A stretch of DNA of 64,000 bases from Jackrogersella multiformis. Lineage: Eukaryota; Ascomycota; Sordariomycetes; Xylariales; Hypoxylaceae. A program made the translations under genes and the position numbers. This document shows positions 1-10,177 of the stretch, one piece after another. The notes under the pieces are model-generated. The model did not search any database. It was not told where the DNA came from and saw only the letters and a program-made list of their open reading frames with translations. Positions within the stretch are counted from its first letter, which is position 1. Every line of letters starts with the position of its first letter. The stretch spans positions 2,852,001 through 2,916,000 of the forward strand of contig CADCXD010000005.1 of NCBI GenBank assembly GCA_902806575.1, in the 5' to 3' direction.

Positions 1-1305
1 CGCTTATTATATTAAGCTAGGTATTTAATTCATTCGAGAACGTTATCCTACCATGTGCCACGCCATCACCTGGAGTTTCTTCTGCATAGTCTGCGGTCGA
101 GGCCCGCTGAACACGCGCCCGCATGTATGTAACATACCAAAGCAGCATAGCTCCTGGAGACTCATCAACCTGAGTCGCTTAAGAGCTATTACTCCTAAGC
201 TATACTTGAAACCCTGTTTCCATTATTTGAAGTAACCAATAAATATTGACATTCACTGCTACAGTGCGTCTGGCAAACCGTATGCGAATCCAACAAGGCA
301 TGTACGAGAGGATGTCCAAACTTTACGTACGAGCCACGACAAAGTCACGGAGACGACTGCTTGCAGTGGGCGAGGAGGCATTTACCACCACCACCACCCT
401 TATTTTCTAGCAAGTGAGGGTCGTGTCACTTCAGTATGCTATCCAGGAACTTCCCTACCTGCTGGGAATAGTTGATTAAGCATTTATTTTACTTAATTAC
501 TTGCAGGAGTTTGATGTACATCGACTATATATTTAGTTGAAATTTCTCCGATAAAGGAATCATGCAGGTTAACTAGACAGCCACGAAATGATAGGTATAG
601 GGTCAAGCAGTGGTGAAAGTTTGGGATTGGTGGAATGATATTTACAGGATGATGTATCGTTGTAGGTGTGGGCATCCATACATCTCGTAGAGATATTTCT
701 TTTATAATGCATTGGATTCCTATACAGTGCCACTAAGTTTCGAACATGAATCTCCGGCCCAGTCACGGCACCTACAGTTGAAGACAAGAGATGTTACATA
801 TTACAGAGAACATCTTCTAATTCTAAATAATTCGACAAGAGTGTGGTATAATTTACTTTTTATAGGGGTGAATATGAAAAGGGGCCGATTCCCCAAGATA
901 CCCCTGGTGGAGGGCATATTAGAGATGACACAGAGATCCTCACAGCTTCCTCCATGCTTCTTGAAGAACTGTCTACTTCACCTCCAAGTTTTTCCATTGA
1001 ACATCAGCTATGGTCTCTTGAGTCTTATTCACTTTTGAGAATATCTACCAGGGCTGGCTCAACAAGCTTATCTTATATCGAATCTGTGTCCCAGTCTGCG
1101 GGAACTGGGAGTCCCATCCAGGCCGGGTAATCAGATACCTTACCGCGCCCAAGCCTTCCTAAGGGCGCCAGCGGCGTTCCTGACCATCGCGGGAAGCTCA
1201 TGGCTTTTGACGCTGTCCCTACCGGAGACTGGAACCTCAGACGCCTTGTTATCACCGGCGGTAGCGCATAGGGCAAGTTCGTCCTCACGCGTCGTTTCGG
1301 GGGCC
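1..1305. other. No gene recognised
   Basis: Only short open frames without family resemblance or plausible splice context are present. The stretch 1080-1300 has open frames on both strands, which could be the eroded upstream part of the kinase-like fragment that follows. No RNA gene or long repeat was seen. Confidence 0.5.
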
Positions 1306-1464
1306 ATGGATGAGCAGGACGACGAAAATATTAAGATCAAACATCTTATTCATTACAGCAATGTTATTCCATTCGACGAGCTCGAGGGTCGCGAGGACCG
1401 GAGCGATATCAAAGGTGTCATATTCACTATGTACGAGATCATAACCCGACATAATACTTTCTGA
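1306..1464 (+). pseudogene. Fragment resembling a protein-kinase C-lobe
   Basis: This is a 52-codon open frame starting at an ATG. Its second half contains the string EDRSDIKGVIFTMYEIITR, which resembles helix F of a eukaryotic protein-kinase fold (Asp, small hydrophobics, then Tyr-Glu and Thr). No catalytic loop, DFG motif or nucleotide-binding loop can be found in frame upstream, and the frame stops at once downstream. I read it as a relic or a single exon of a degraded kinase-like gene. The resemblance is short and could be chance. Confidence 0.25.
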
Positions 1465-2034
1465 ACAGTAAAACTTCAAGGACACCCTTTCGGAGTAGGT
1501 GAAGTACCCGGAGGTAAACTTAGACCATCCAGTCTCTGAGTGTCGTCGGTATTAAAGACTGGCCTCCTAGACCTTACCTAGGTAGGCCACCACAAAATAA
1601 CATGCGTGACAGATATATAGGTGTGGACAGACGTCCTCACTTATCGTAGACGAGTTTTATGGCAGGCGGCAGGCTATATGAGATAAAGGGGGCGAGGTTT
1701 AAAATTAGGAGCGGACACCACAGAAGAGTTTAGGTTAGACGACAGGATTTAGGTAGGGCGCTTGCTACCGGTAAAATAGTCGATTGTTCAAGAGATGAAC
1801 TATAATCGAGTGTAGTAAACCCATAATTTCGTTATTTTATCAATATTATATTTCATTACAACCACTCTTATGTGGAACAGATTATTGTTACATGATAATA
1901 GCAACAAATACGGGGTCTATAAATAACTCCTAAATATCCATCAAAGAAACCGTTCTCAACCACACAAAGCTCTTAATACCATCGTACATTTTAGTTACAT
2001 TGTATTAACCTTAAGAAACTTTGAAAATATCATA
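1465..2034. other. Intergenic, likely promoter of the amidoligase gene
   Basis: AT-rich DNA with no supported gene. The last 150 bases before the ATG at 2035 hold stretches such as tataaataac near 1918, which could be core promoter sequence, but nothing is diagnostic. A short CTACCTAGG-type palindrome lies near 1575-1590. Confidence 0.4.
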
Positions 2035-3405
2035 ATGGCAGCTACACAAAATATTTATGAGGGGAAGCTAAGCCTCGGTGTTGAGATCGAGTTTTACATT
2101 TTCTGGCGCACAGAGCGTGATTGTAGAGCACCACCTGGGTTTGAATTACATTCTGGTGGTCCATTAGTCATTCCCGAGGGGTACGTCGATTTTATTGACT
2201 TACAACTCCCTCTTTTAATAAGACTCAAGGACGCACTGCAGGGTGACTCCGGAGCAACCGTAGCCCCAGTGGATGGTAAAGGAATCGACTTCGAAGATGA
2301 GGATTGGTCACATTTAGAGACGTTCCGTGAGTGGCAAGTTCAACACGATGCTTCATTGAACACACTTCCACTGGAGCTAGCAGGAATGAATACCCCAAAC
2401 TCTGGATGGGTAGGAGTTGAAATCGTGTCACCAGCACTTTGGGCGACTCGCGAAGGCTTCAACGAAGTCCGCAGAGTTTGTGAGTTCATGCAAAACACCT
2501 TTTGGATTTCTACACCGCCTAATGCAGGATTGCACATACACGTTGGAAATGGTCATACTTGGCTTCCCTTTAACGCGCTCCGTCAGATCGCCGCCTTTCT
2601 TTATGTGGCAGACCCTATCTTAGCACAATCTCACCCAGAACACAGACGCAATAATACTGATTACTGCCCCAGCATACGATTATACGCTAATGTATCCTTA
2701 GGAATGAGAAGCAGCCATGCTCCGGAGCGAGCGAGCCAGGTAGATGAACCAGATCAAGCTTCGTCATCGACCTCTAGGGACACCACGAGCTGGCAGAACT
2801 GGGTTGTGCGTGTCGCACGGGTTTTCCGACCTGAAAGAAATATACAAGTCCGGGTAACGGGCCACTTTCCTTCTCGGCCAAATGCGAAAAGTTATACGAC
2901 CAATCCTACAGCTCTACAAGTGGCTTTAGATAATCTTCAAAGAGAATATATGATACCATACGATCTTGCAACCTTTCAGCCTGTTACTATGTTAGACGCA
3001 CTGAGAGAAATTCTCCAGTCAATAAATCGAGAAACTATTGCCGACTTACTGGAAGTACATCCCACTAGACCAAATTATAGTTTTCAGCAGCTTAGTTGGG
3101 AACTCAAGAGAACGATCGAGTTTAGGCAGCCAGCCAGCACTATGGAGGCGGCTGAAGTCGTCAGCCAGGCAAGAATAGCAGTACGGCTTTGCGAATTTGC
3201 TGCGGGTTCCGGCAGCGAGCGGTTCGAAAAAGCAATCCAGGATTGCCTGCAAGCAGAGGATAATCCGGAATGGTATGATGTCTACGATCTCTTGATGGAT
3301 CTTGATCTTCTACCTGAAGCGAGAGTTATACATGCGGCCTTGACAGGAAATATTAATAATATCGTTCGAGGGCAATACTGGGCAAGCCGTAGGAATTGTG
3401 GATGA
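2035..3405 (+). CDS. Putative amidoligase (Amidoligase_2 family)
   Basis: Single-exon gene, 456 aa. The family is related to glutamine synthetase and gamma-glutamylcysteine ligase and is thought to join a carboxylate to an amine with ATP; substrates of the fungal members are not established. Visible signatures are GVEIEF at residues 15-20, GVEIVSP at 127-133, GLHIHVG at 165-171 and EFRQPA near 362-367, which match the acidic metal- and ATP-binding strands and the His-containing strand of this fold. The order and spacing suit a full-length protein. A Ser/Thr-rich insert lies near residues 235-250. The gene downstream on the same strand, 393 bp away, is a small Cys-rich protein. Family assignment is fairly sure; the reaction is inferred. 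Confidence 0.8.
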   Translation: MAATQNIYEGKLSLGVEIEFYIFWRTERDCRAPPGFELHSGGPLVIPEGYVDFIDLQLPLLIRLKDALQGDSGATVAPVDGKGIDFEDEDWSHLETFREWQVQHDASLNTLPLELAGMNTPNSGWVGVEIVSPALWATREGFNEVRRVCEFMQNTFWISTPPNAGLHIHVGNGHTWLPFNALRQIAAFLYVADPILAQSHPEHRRNNTDYCPSIRLYANVSLGMRSSHAPERASQVDEPDQASSSTSRDTTSWQNWVVRVARVFRPERNIQVRVTGHFPSRPNAKSYTTNPTALQVALDNLQREYMIPYDLATFQPVTMLDALREILQSINRETIADLLEVHPTRPNYSFQQLSWELKRTIEFRQPASTMEAAEVVSQARIAVRLCEFAAGSGSERFEKAIQDCLQAEDNPEWYDVYDLLMDLDLLPEARVIHAALTGNINNIVRGQYWASRRNCG

Positions 3406-3798
3406 TCAATATCACTATTAACTCATATTTTGTGTGCAATTAATATAGTTAATAGATATAATATTAGGAGCATAAGATGCGTACCATACACTGGAGGTTA
3501 AAGTATTGAATTAAATCTTTTATCTCCTTAAACTTTTATAAAAACTTCGTGATGGTAATGAGATGGGTGAATACCACACAAGGTATATTAAACAAAGAAT
3601 ATAGAGTCAAGTTGAAAGAGAAAGTTCATCATCTTTCATTAATATCGAAACAACCCAATTAATCAATCAAAGCTTGAAATATACTATATAACGATCATGC
3701 GTGCCAGCTAATATTAGATAAAGTGGAGTTTCATCGAGCCATATTAGTACTTATCACGGATTTCTAAGTAACCTGAGTCAAAATAACACAAATCTATC
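3406..3798. other. Intergenic spacer
   Basis: AT-rich spacer between two genes on the same strand. It presumably holds the polyadenylation site of the first and the promoter of the second. No repeat or RNA gene was recognised. Confidence 0.4.
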
Positions 3799-4380
3799 AT
3801 GTCACAGAAACATAATGAAGTGTTGGTGGTGAGTGGCACGGGTTTTATCTTCGGCTGTGGTCATCGCTTCATTGCAGCGACTGAAAGCACCCCGATACTA
3901 AGCAAGGAACTCAGCGAATGTCTATCTTGCCCCCTATGCCATTCGCACGAATGCCTACTATGCGGTGCTAGCTTTTCTGGGTGGCTGGATTCTTGCGATG
4001 CTTGTTATGAGTTTTGTACGTTCGAAGCAATGACTGACGAGACTGTCGCTGAAGACATCTACGAGATCCGACTTCAGTATGGAGTTGTCTTAGTTCCTAG
4101 CATTGGCGATGAACTGACGCAAATATTGAACTGGACTGAGTCTCTATCTTTAGGAGTGGGCAACGTAAAACTCAAAAGAGAAGTGGACACCAACGGTGAC
4201 ATTTACACTAATGAGTTTATGGAATTGCAGTTGTCCGAAATTTCGAAGATCGATGACCAAGGGAAAATAAGCAGCTCTGTTCTATCGGAACCCCTGAGAA
4301 TCGAGATGCGGATAACGAATACTAATGAGATTCCTCAAAGTGAAAAGGATTATAAGTTCATTATGCTAGACCAAGCCTGA
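3799..4380 (+). CDS. Small Cys-rich hypothetical protein
   Basis: Intact single frame of 193 aa from an ATG. Residues about 15-75 carry a dense set of Cys and His (FGCGHRF, then SCPLCHSHECLLCGASF, then SCDACYEFC), spaced as CxxC pairs, so a zinc ribbon or RING-like zinc site is likely. The C-terminal 110 residues are acidic and contain no recognised motif. There is no signal peptide or membrane segment. It follows the amidoligase gene on the same strand, so the two could act together, but this rests only on position. I do not recognise the family. Confidence 0.55.
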   Translation: MSQKHNEVLVVSGTGFIFGCGHRFIAATESTPILSKELSECLSCPLCHSHECLLCGASFSGWLDSCDACYEFCTFEAMTDETVAEDIYEIRLQYGVVLVPSIGDELTQILNWTESLSLGVGNVKLKREVDTNGDIYTNEFMELQLSEISKIDDQGKISSSVLSEPLRIEMRITNTNEIPQSEKDYKFIMLDQA

Positions 4381-4506
4381 GTTTATGAATAGATTGGGCG
4401 AATCTCATTTAATACATTATCTCCATTAATATCTTCAACAATTAGCTAGTATTAACAAATCAACTTTACTTGGCTATTATCCTTCTCATCTTAGTTTTAC
4501 CGTGAT

Positions 4507-6222
4507 TCATCCCAAGTTTGCTTGATCCATGTTTCTAATAAAAAAGCTATACCATTGAACGCCTTTGATGTGGGCAGAGATGCTGAGTTTCTCGTTGACT
4601 GTGTGTATTCCACCTAGGCCTTCCTCTTCGGGATCCCAACCGGGGCCGTAACGAAAGATATGCTTAGTTAAGTCCCAGTAATACCTTGTGTCTGTATTTC
4701 CTGTCATTATTCCCGGAGAAACTAGAAGCTGTTCACCATATAGAGCTCGGGTGGTACCTGAGAGCACAGCATAAGGAGTGACCCCGACGACAGATGTTGG
4801 CGTGACCGGCGCTGGCTCTAGTATGCGATCTGTGTTGAGTGTAATGGACCGCGGAGTTTCTGGTTCATCATTGAATGCGTGCACCGTGAGGTTATGCTTC
4901 TGAGCAAGTTTCTCGGCCAATTTTGTCAGTTTGGTCTGAACGTAGGATGGGTGCTCGCCAACATTAACTCGGTGGTTGACAAGCACACTGACACGCTCGG
5001 GAAGAGCATTACTCTTGACGCCTCCACTAATCACGTCAGGTGCTGCTGATGTTGTGAAGAGATACTTAACACTATCACCAGCCTTTGCCGCCTCCAGAGC
5101 AAGCTTATCCTTCTTGGAGCAAGCCTGCCTATCATCCGACGGGAGCAATTTCTTCATCTTGGATGGGAACTCTGGGCTATGAGCAGCGCCACATTGAAGA
5201 AGACTAAGAAAGGGGTTATCGGAGTACAGGTATGGCTCGTACGGGTTCGCCTCGACCATGGTAATGAATTCCGACATGACTCCAATCCCATTATGAGCAG
5301 GAGGAATTGATGAGTGGCCACCTGGCATGCGGATAATGATTTCGACATCTATGTAGCCCTTTTCGGCAACTCCGGGAAGGGCAAATGTAGAGCCCCATAC
5401 ACTTGATGTACCGGCCCCTTCGTCCACAATAACTGCTGCGCCATCCTTTCCGTAGTGGCTGGTTAATTCCGCAGCGAGTTTTTCGGCGCCTTGTGTTCCT
5501 GAAGTCTCTTCATCAAACCCGAAAGATAGAACCAGCGTTCTCTCTGGCTTGAAACCGGCATCTATGAGTAACTCGACGGCTTCCATAATCCCAACAAGGT
5601 TGTTCTTACAATCGGCTGATCCTCGACCCCAGATGTAGCGACCGTCGAAAAAGCCACTAAAAGGAGGATGTGTCCATTGCCCAATAGTCGATTCGGCGAC
5701 AGGCACCACATCTTGATGAGCCATCAAGACAGTGGGCCTTAGGTTCCCATTGGACCCTTGCCATGTGTATAGTAGACCGTGAGTGTTGACTTTTTCGAGT
5801 TTCAAAGTGCTATGTATGAGCGGGAATGTCTTCTCTAGGTAGGTAGCAAAGTCGAACATCACGTCCCATCGCTTATCTTCTCCTATAGGTCCCAAGTCGT
5901 CGTATGACTGAGAAGGAATTCGAATTGCCCCAGCCATGCGAGCTACCGTTTCATTGAGAAACTTGGGTGAAACGACGTAATCATCCATCTCAGAGAGAGC
6001 CGGACTTTCTTGGCCGGGGAAAAGAGGCTTAACCTGCGGGCACTTTGCCAAGATCTTCGATTCCCCATGTCTCAAGCGGGGGACCACGACGACATCAAAT
6101 ATCGAGATCTTGAGAAATAAACAGATGGCAGCGATCTGGACTAGCCATGCCCATAGTGGCCTTGAGGGGGATTTCGAGACTGCAGTCTGTGGAGGAGGCA
6201 GAACCTCACCTTTTTCATGCAT
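4507..6222 (-). CDS. CPS1: M20 peptidase, vacuolar carboxypeptidase S type
   Basis: Intronless, 571 aa from the ATG at 6222; the frame extends further upstream but has no earlier ATG. The family is zinc carboxypeptidases that release C-terminal residues from peptides in the fungal vacuole; the mammalian relative PM20D1 can also make or cleave N-acyl amino acids. A cytosolic N-terminus is followed by one membrane anchor at about residues 22-45 (WAWLVQIAAICLFLKIS), as in yeast Cps1. Metal and catalytic residues are visible: H169 and D171 in AHQDVVPV, D204 in GSADCKNN, E238/E239 in GFDEETSG. The C-terminus has the family string GNTDTRYYWDL. All key residues are present. It is the nearest gene to the PKS on that side, although nearly 4 kb away. 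Confidence 0.92.
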   Translation of the reverse strand: MHEKGEVLPPPQTAVSKSPSRPLWAWLVQIAAICLFLKISIFDVVVVPRLRHGESKILAKCPQVKPLFPGQESPALSEMDDYVVSPKFLNETVARMAGAIRIPSQSYDDLGPIGEDKRWDVMFDFATYLEKTFPLIHSTLKLEKVNTHGLLYTWQGSNGNLRPTVLMAHQDVVPVAESTIGQWTHPPFSGFFDGRYIWGRGSADCKNNLVGIMEAVELLIDAGFKPERTLVLSFGFDEETSGTQGAEKLAAELTSHYGKDGAAVIVDEGAGTSSVWGSTFALPGVAEKGYIDVEIIIRMPGGHSSIPPAHNGIGVMSEFITMVEANPYEPYLYSDNPFLSLLQCGAAHSPEFPSKMKKLLPSDDRQACSKKDKLALEAAKAGDSVKYLFTTSAAPDVISGGVKSNALPERVSVLVNHRVNVGEHPSYVQTKLTKLAEKLAQKHNLTVHAFNDEPETPRSITLNTDRILEPAPVTPTSVVGVTPYAVLSGTTRALYGEQLLVSPGIMTGNTDTRYYWDLTKHIFRYGPGWDPEEEGLGGIHTVNEKLSISAHIKGVQWYSFFIRNMDQANLG

Positions 6223-9200
6223 TTTGGGAGAGTCTTTGACAGGAATAAAGTTGGGTGAATGGTGTAAGAAGTGTAAAAAGTGTAGAAAGTGTCTCAACTA
6301 CGCCTTTGGTAGATCCCATTACTACAATTACTACCGTTGTCGCAATAACGGTTTATACGGTGAATAACTATCTATTTTATATGTAACTTCCACTGAAAGT
6401 TACCTGGGTATTAGTGGCTTACATACAGTTCGTATCCAATACTATACCGTATAATACGTGTATACTAATCTACTGTACGTATACCGAGGTTATCAGCCAC
6501 TTTGTACGAATATGTCGCCCACTACTAGGTACCTAGGTACTTATGGTAAGCCTAGGTAACTATTGTAATATTATGCTCTTGTAATCAATTCAAGCTTTCC
6601 AAAACGCTCAATGCGACACTTTACAGACCTGCATCAATTGAAATATACACGAAACTTATAATACATTAAAGGAGTTCATTAAGGTAGTGTTGCAAGATGA
6701 TGCATTCATCTATGCTGACTACCTAGGTATTAACTAAAGGAGAGGAAAGAGAGAGAACTATTAATGAGCAAAAGCCACATCATACACACAAGAAGGTAGG
6801 CCATACCAACACCTGGGAAGTGGGCAATATTTATTAATATAGCTGTAAAGGCAAAGCTATAGGGGATTACCGCAGAATGACACGATGTATTATTCATGTA
6901 CTGCTACCTGAAACTATAGCTATTCTCGGTGCCAGGTTAAATACCTACCTACCTAGGTAGGTACCCAGTACACCTTTATACGTATGCTCCTTCCAGGCTA
7001 CCTATTCCAGATGGGCCACAGCCACAAAGCTAACTGCCAACAGGTTGACATAAAAATGACTTTAACGGCGGATTCTAGGTATATTTTAAGGTAACTGTAA
7101 GTAATAAAATGATAACGAAGAGTAGAGTCGCGCACGATATTATGTAATACTTTACGATTTTTATCTGAAGTTCTCCTATACTTCAAGGTACTTACCAAGG
7201 CTGGATACGGTAGGTATTAGTTATTTGGTCAGAATGGCTGTATGTATAATATTACCTTATTGTTTACCGAAGTGTAACTTACGACCTATTTAGGTAGGTA
7301 GATCTCAAGCTACGTACTTAAGTGTAGGTACGGATGCACAAGGGGTGGTATCTCATCACAGAAATCATTCATCGTTAAAATATCTAGCTACTACCTACTC
7401 CGGTCCGAAAGTGATCAATTGCCGCCATATAAGAATTTGTAGTAATTAACCTATATGCTACCAACTTCAAAATAACACCCAAAGTATAATAAAACATAAT
7501 TGCATGCCATCGTTCAATGTTAAAGATCGAACGTCTATAACCTGTATATTAGTTTCGGAAACTTGACCTAGAAAATCTTACCGTGTCTATCATGTCACAT
7601 CTGAGTCTCTTATGTAATCCAAGCAGATCCAAGTCTCTAATGGTGTACGGGAATACCACTAAGATAAAGCAATCACCAATCCAGCAACGGTTACTAATAA
7701 GTAATACGATATTAATTGGTGAATGATCACATGTTGCTCTTTTACTTAAACAAGCTAACGAGAACTATTGTCTTGCCTACCTAGTGCTCACATTTACTTC
7801 ATGATAACTGGCTAGGTACTAAGCATGATAAGAAGCCCATTTAGCCTATGGTATTATTGTAAGCCTCGCCGATGGTGGAGACGGGATACGACACGTAGGG
7901 ATTGCAAAATGCGGCCCGAGGTTGTAGTTTACAAGCATCCTAACCAGGTAGGTTAAGGGTATTGAACGCATTAGTCATACAAACATACCTACCCTAGGTA
8001 GGTAGCTAAAACGAATTCGATCTACACAGGTATTGGGGGTTCGGAGCCTTAAGTGATGTATCATTTCTACCACGGTCTGAACTAACACACGTGTAATATA
8101 ATTGGCTATTCGTACCTTGTTTCACACATTGCGGTGTATACTCCGTGCTTTTATGGCCCCTTGCCTGCATGTATGTCACATCTAGTGGACCAGTCACCCA
8201 TGCGAATATTTTTCAAGAGCAGCCAGCTCTGCACAGACGCGAGCCTTATATATGTCCGTGAGTCGTTCATCAGATACGGATGTCAGACCCGAATGGTACC
8301 TTATCGGAGAAACCCTGCTCTTCTAACGGTAATGCACCAGATGTATGGTAAGCTAATGTAATAGTATGAAGGGAAGATATTATTTCCTCACTTTTTCTAG
8401 GTATTGATCCGTTAACTAGGTTCTTAAATCCATGCCATGGCCTATCTATGTCAAGTGATACACGTATATCGCGTATACTTTCCATAGACTGAAGAAAACA
8501 TCATTGGTCTGGTCAAGCACTGCAACCTTTCCTGTCATTTTGATGCTCTGGCACACCTACACCTCCTTAGGTTAGGTAGGTGCACAATTGTACATTGCCT
8601 ACCAGCATAGAACCAATCAGAATTATTATACAATTAATACTATGCTCCTTATAGAATCCCTACTGTGGGATTTTCGACCAATTGGACTCAAAGATTCTAT
8701 AAAAAGGATAGTATAGTTAAAAAAGGGTCGGCGATTTCCTAAAATGATGACTTACGAACTACGCAAAGGATTCCCAAGGTTGGTCGACCCCGAGCATACC
8801 GAGTTTCTCCTAAAGACAAAGGAAGTACCCGCGTCAACCGCAAACTCGGGCCCTGGAACATGGATTAGCAATTGCAACATGTCCGAATATAGCTAGGGTT
8901 CCAAGACCAATCCCACTTGTGACAGGGCGGTATGCGAATTTTAGAATAGATAGCGTCATTACGTTCCAAAAATGATTGAGTCCCATCCTGTCTGCGTCCC
9001 AAGCGCCTATTTAGTCACGAAAGCGTAGTTACTAAGCCTGATTGTAGTTAAAAAGGCCCACTCGTGCTGGGGGTGAGTTGTGATATTACTCCTTTAAATA
9101 TTCCCACGTGTCTTGGCAGAACATGTCGCATCCCTGCGCATCGTAGATTCTGGTTGGCTTCCTTATTATAATCTTCTATCAACCCAGGGCACGCTACCAA

Positions 9201-10177
9201 CGCTTCTAGTTGATCAATGGGGTGATTTATATACACGAAAACATACACGTATGACGCTAATGAGATTACCAAGACCTAGACGAGTGAACATGGGTTCTCA
9301 ATCTCAGCCTATGGAATCCTCCTCGCATTGCAGTTCTATCCACTGTCTCGCAGACTGTCCTTATACTAAATTTTGCTAAACTATATGCCTTCCCTCTACT
9401 GCATAGTCCTACATAGAACATGGAAAAAAGACAGCGAATGCGGAAAAAACTATGGAGACTATATATCCTACGTGGTGGCAAGCCCCTCAAAGAAAGCTTC
9501 GACGCGCCACTACGGAGTTTGCCTTCGGCATAGCGAAGATTATTAGGAACATGAACTGGACTATCTCAGAATGATCAAGTTGTTGACTTCGAGTTTGATA
9601 TAGCCTGAGAACAGCTGTCAGCGATCTACTTCTCCCTGTTGATCTGGCCTAAAAATAACCGACAATTGGCTAAGTTCTAACCGAGGTATCATAGATAATA
9701 AGATAGGTTGGTATTGCATGAAAGAGTTTCAATATTTAATTTGCATGCAGGTTACCAGTGTAACACTTATACCACAGGTGTGCGCCACGCGAGCAACCAT
9801 GCATCGTCTATAGGTAAGGAGAAATTTACCTAATATGCTAGGTTAGTATCCCCAGAACCGGGAATCGACGCTAGACTGGGGACCCTGCATCATAAAACTG
9901 TAGCAAACTACAGTAGTATCAACCATAGTCCTATTGGTATACCATATGATCCATCATATTCGTTATTGAAGTTACATGGAGGCGGGGCTCGCATCTTTCC
10001 TAGAGACACCGTGGATGAACATAATAGAGAGGTAAACTCCACCAAGTCTAGGAGCAGCTTGAATCTTCGAGACTCGTTCTAACTTTCCTCCCAGATCATT
10101 CTTAGAACTTTATTAATCCGCGATAACAACCCCCACCTCCTATATCGACGACATTGAGCTTAGAAAGCAAATTCAGA
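6223..10177. other. Long non-coding stretch upstream of the PKS
   Basis: Almost 4 kb, AT-rich, with only short frames that lack family resemblance. It contains several CTACCTAGGTAGG-type palindromes (around 6530, 6943-6965, 7990-8004, 8565-8585). No transposase, tRNA or regulator gene could be found. The last part must contain the PKS promoter and 5' leader. Confidence 0.45.
6943..6965. repeat. Palindromic TACCTAGGTA-type repeat
   Basis: The stretch reads as ACCTACCTACCTAGGTAGGT plus ACC, a near-perfect inverted repeat centred on CCTAGG. Similar units recur in intergenic DNA throughout the window. Confidence 0.7.

Noticed and set aside
6223..6297. N-terminal extension of the M20 peptidase
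   Set aside because: The upstream frame begins with TTG and encodes a His/Leu/Phe repeat; the ATG at 6222 places the membrane anchor as in relatives.
10154..10177. PKS translation start at 10154
   Set aside because: That codon is TTG; the first in-frame ATG is at 10178 and leaves the KS domain complete.
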